Shown here: positions 63,970 through 64,000 of the stretch, piece after piece
How positions within the stretch are numbered: position 1 is the stretch's first letter
Layout: the number at the start of each line of letters is the position of its first letter
From: Roseiarcus sp963742305
GTDB lineage: Bacteria; Pseudomonadota; Alphaproteobacteria; Rhizobiales; Beijerinckiaceae
NCBI GenBank assembly: GCA_963742305.1
Contig: CAVULN010000047.1
Span: 112,369-176,368, forward strand
Reading direction: 5' to 3'
DNA: 64,000 bases
Notes under the pieces: model-generated
The model's input: the letters and a program-made list of their open reading frames with translations, nothing else
Database searches by the model: none
Told to the model about the DNA's origin: nothing
Made by a program: the position numbers and the translations under genes

Positions 63970-64000
63970 CTTGTCAAGGAAAATCTCGCGTCGCATTTCG

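Noticed and set aside
1..64000. CRISPR arrays, rRNA, tRNA, prophage or conjugation genes
   Set aside because: I looked for regular short repeats, conserved RNA segments and structural phage genes and saw none. A computed scan would be needed for certainty.

Overview
The window is GC-rich (roughly two thirds G+C by eye), densely coding and chromosomal. Gene content and order point to an alphaproteobacterium of the Hyphomicrobiales (Rhizobiales), perhaps near Beijerinckiaceae/Methylocystaceae. The signs are a heterotetrameric sarcosine oxidase operon, the rimP-nusA-ylxR-infB-rbfA-truB block, a 696-residue NAD-dependent ligase, dnaK with an RpoH-type promoter, a methyltransferase-pyrF pair and a GAACN7GAAC SOS box. 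The family-level guess is weak. There are no rRNA or tRNA genes, CRISPR arrays or prophage.

Layout. 1-4659 (minus): sarcosine oxidase operon soxB-cupin-soxD-soxA, with soxA running off the left edge. 4795-12420 (minus): a secreted protein, a B12-binding-like radical SAM protein, a methyltransferase, and ligA-GNAT-RimK-like ATP-grasp. 12582-14925: a lipoprotein, a four-repeat membrane protein and an alpha/beta hydrolase. 15089-16002: a mobile-DNA graveyard with two copies of a ~150-bp repeat, an IS5-like transposase scrap and a secreted Cys-rich gene split by one repeat copy. 16010-24101: miaA, DUF1015, two MAPEG proteins, succinate-semialdehyde dehydrogenase, MarR, an acyl-CoA ligase and a TetR with a clear operator. 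24152-31558: transcription/translation operon behind a leader that looks like a terminator/antiterminator. 31568-39905: a membrane protein, purA, DUF2076, small secreted proteins, an IS3-family element inserted in a stop codon, moeB-like, truncated hemoglobin and a DUF488 remnant. 40032-45042: thiolase and a ribose-type ABC transporter. 45235-54274: dapB, DUF1330 pair, pyrF with a methyltransferase, dnaJ, dnaK and mscL. 54306-60236: a MarR-MFS fusion, then a copper block (Spy/LTXXQ-like, DUF305, copper P-type ATPase, CueR with a textbook CueR box). 60573-63709: a PEP-CTERM protein, an aminotransferase and a CoA-ester lyase, all frameshifted. A LexA box lies at the right edge.

Caveat: about 18 genes are interrupted by single-base frameshifts although both flanking frames still encode well-conserved sequence. 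Breaks are frequent in 0-5 kb and 53-64 kb, while long housekeeping genes (ligA, nusA, infB, dnaK, purA) are intact. Uncorrected sequencing indels are the most economical explanation. Such genes are described as their reconstructed products with approximate break positions, and true decay is claimed only where a mobile element or truncation is visible.
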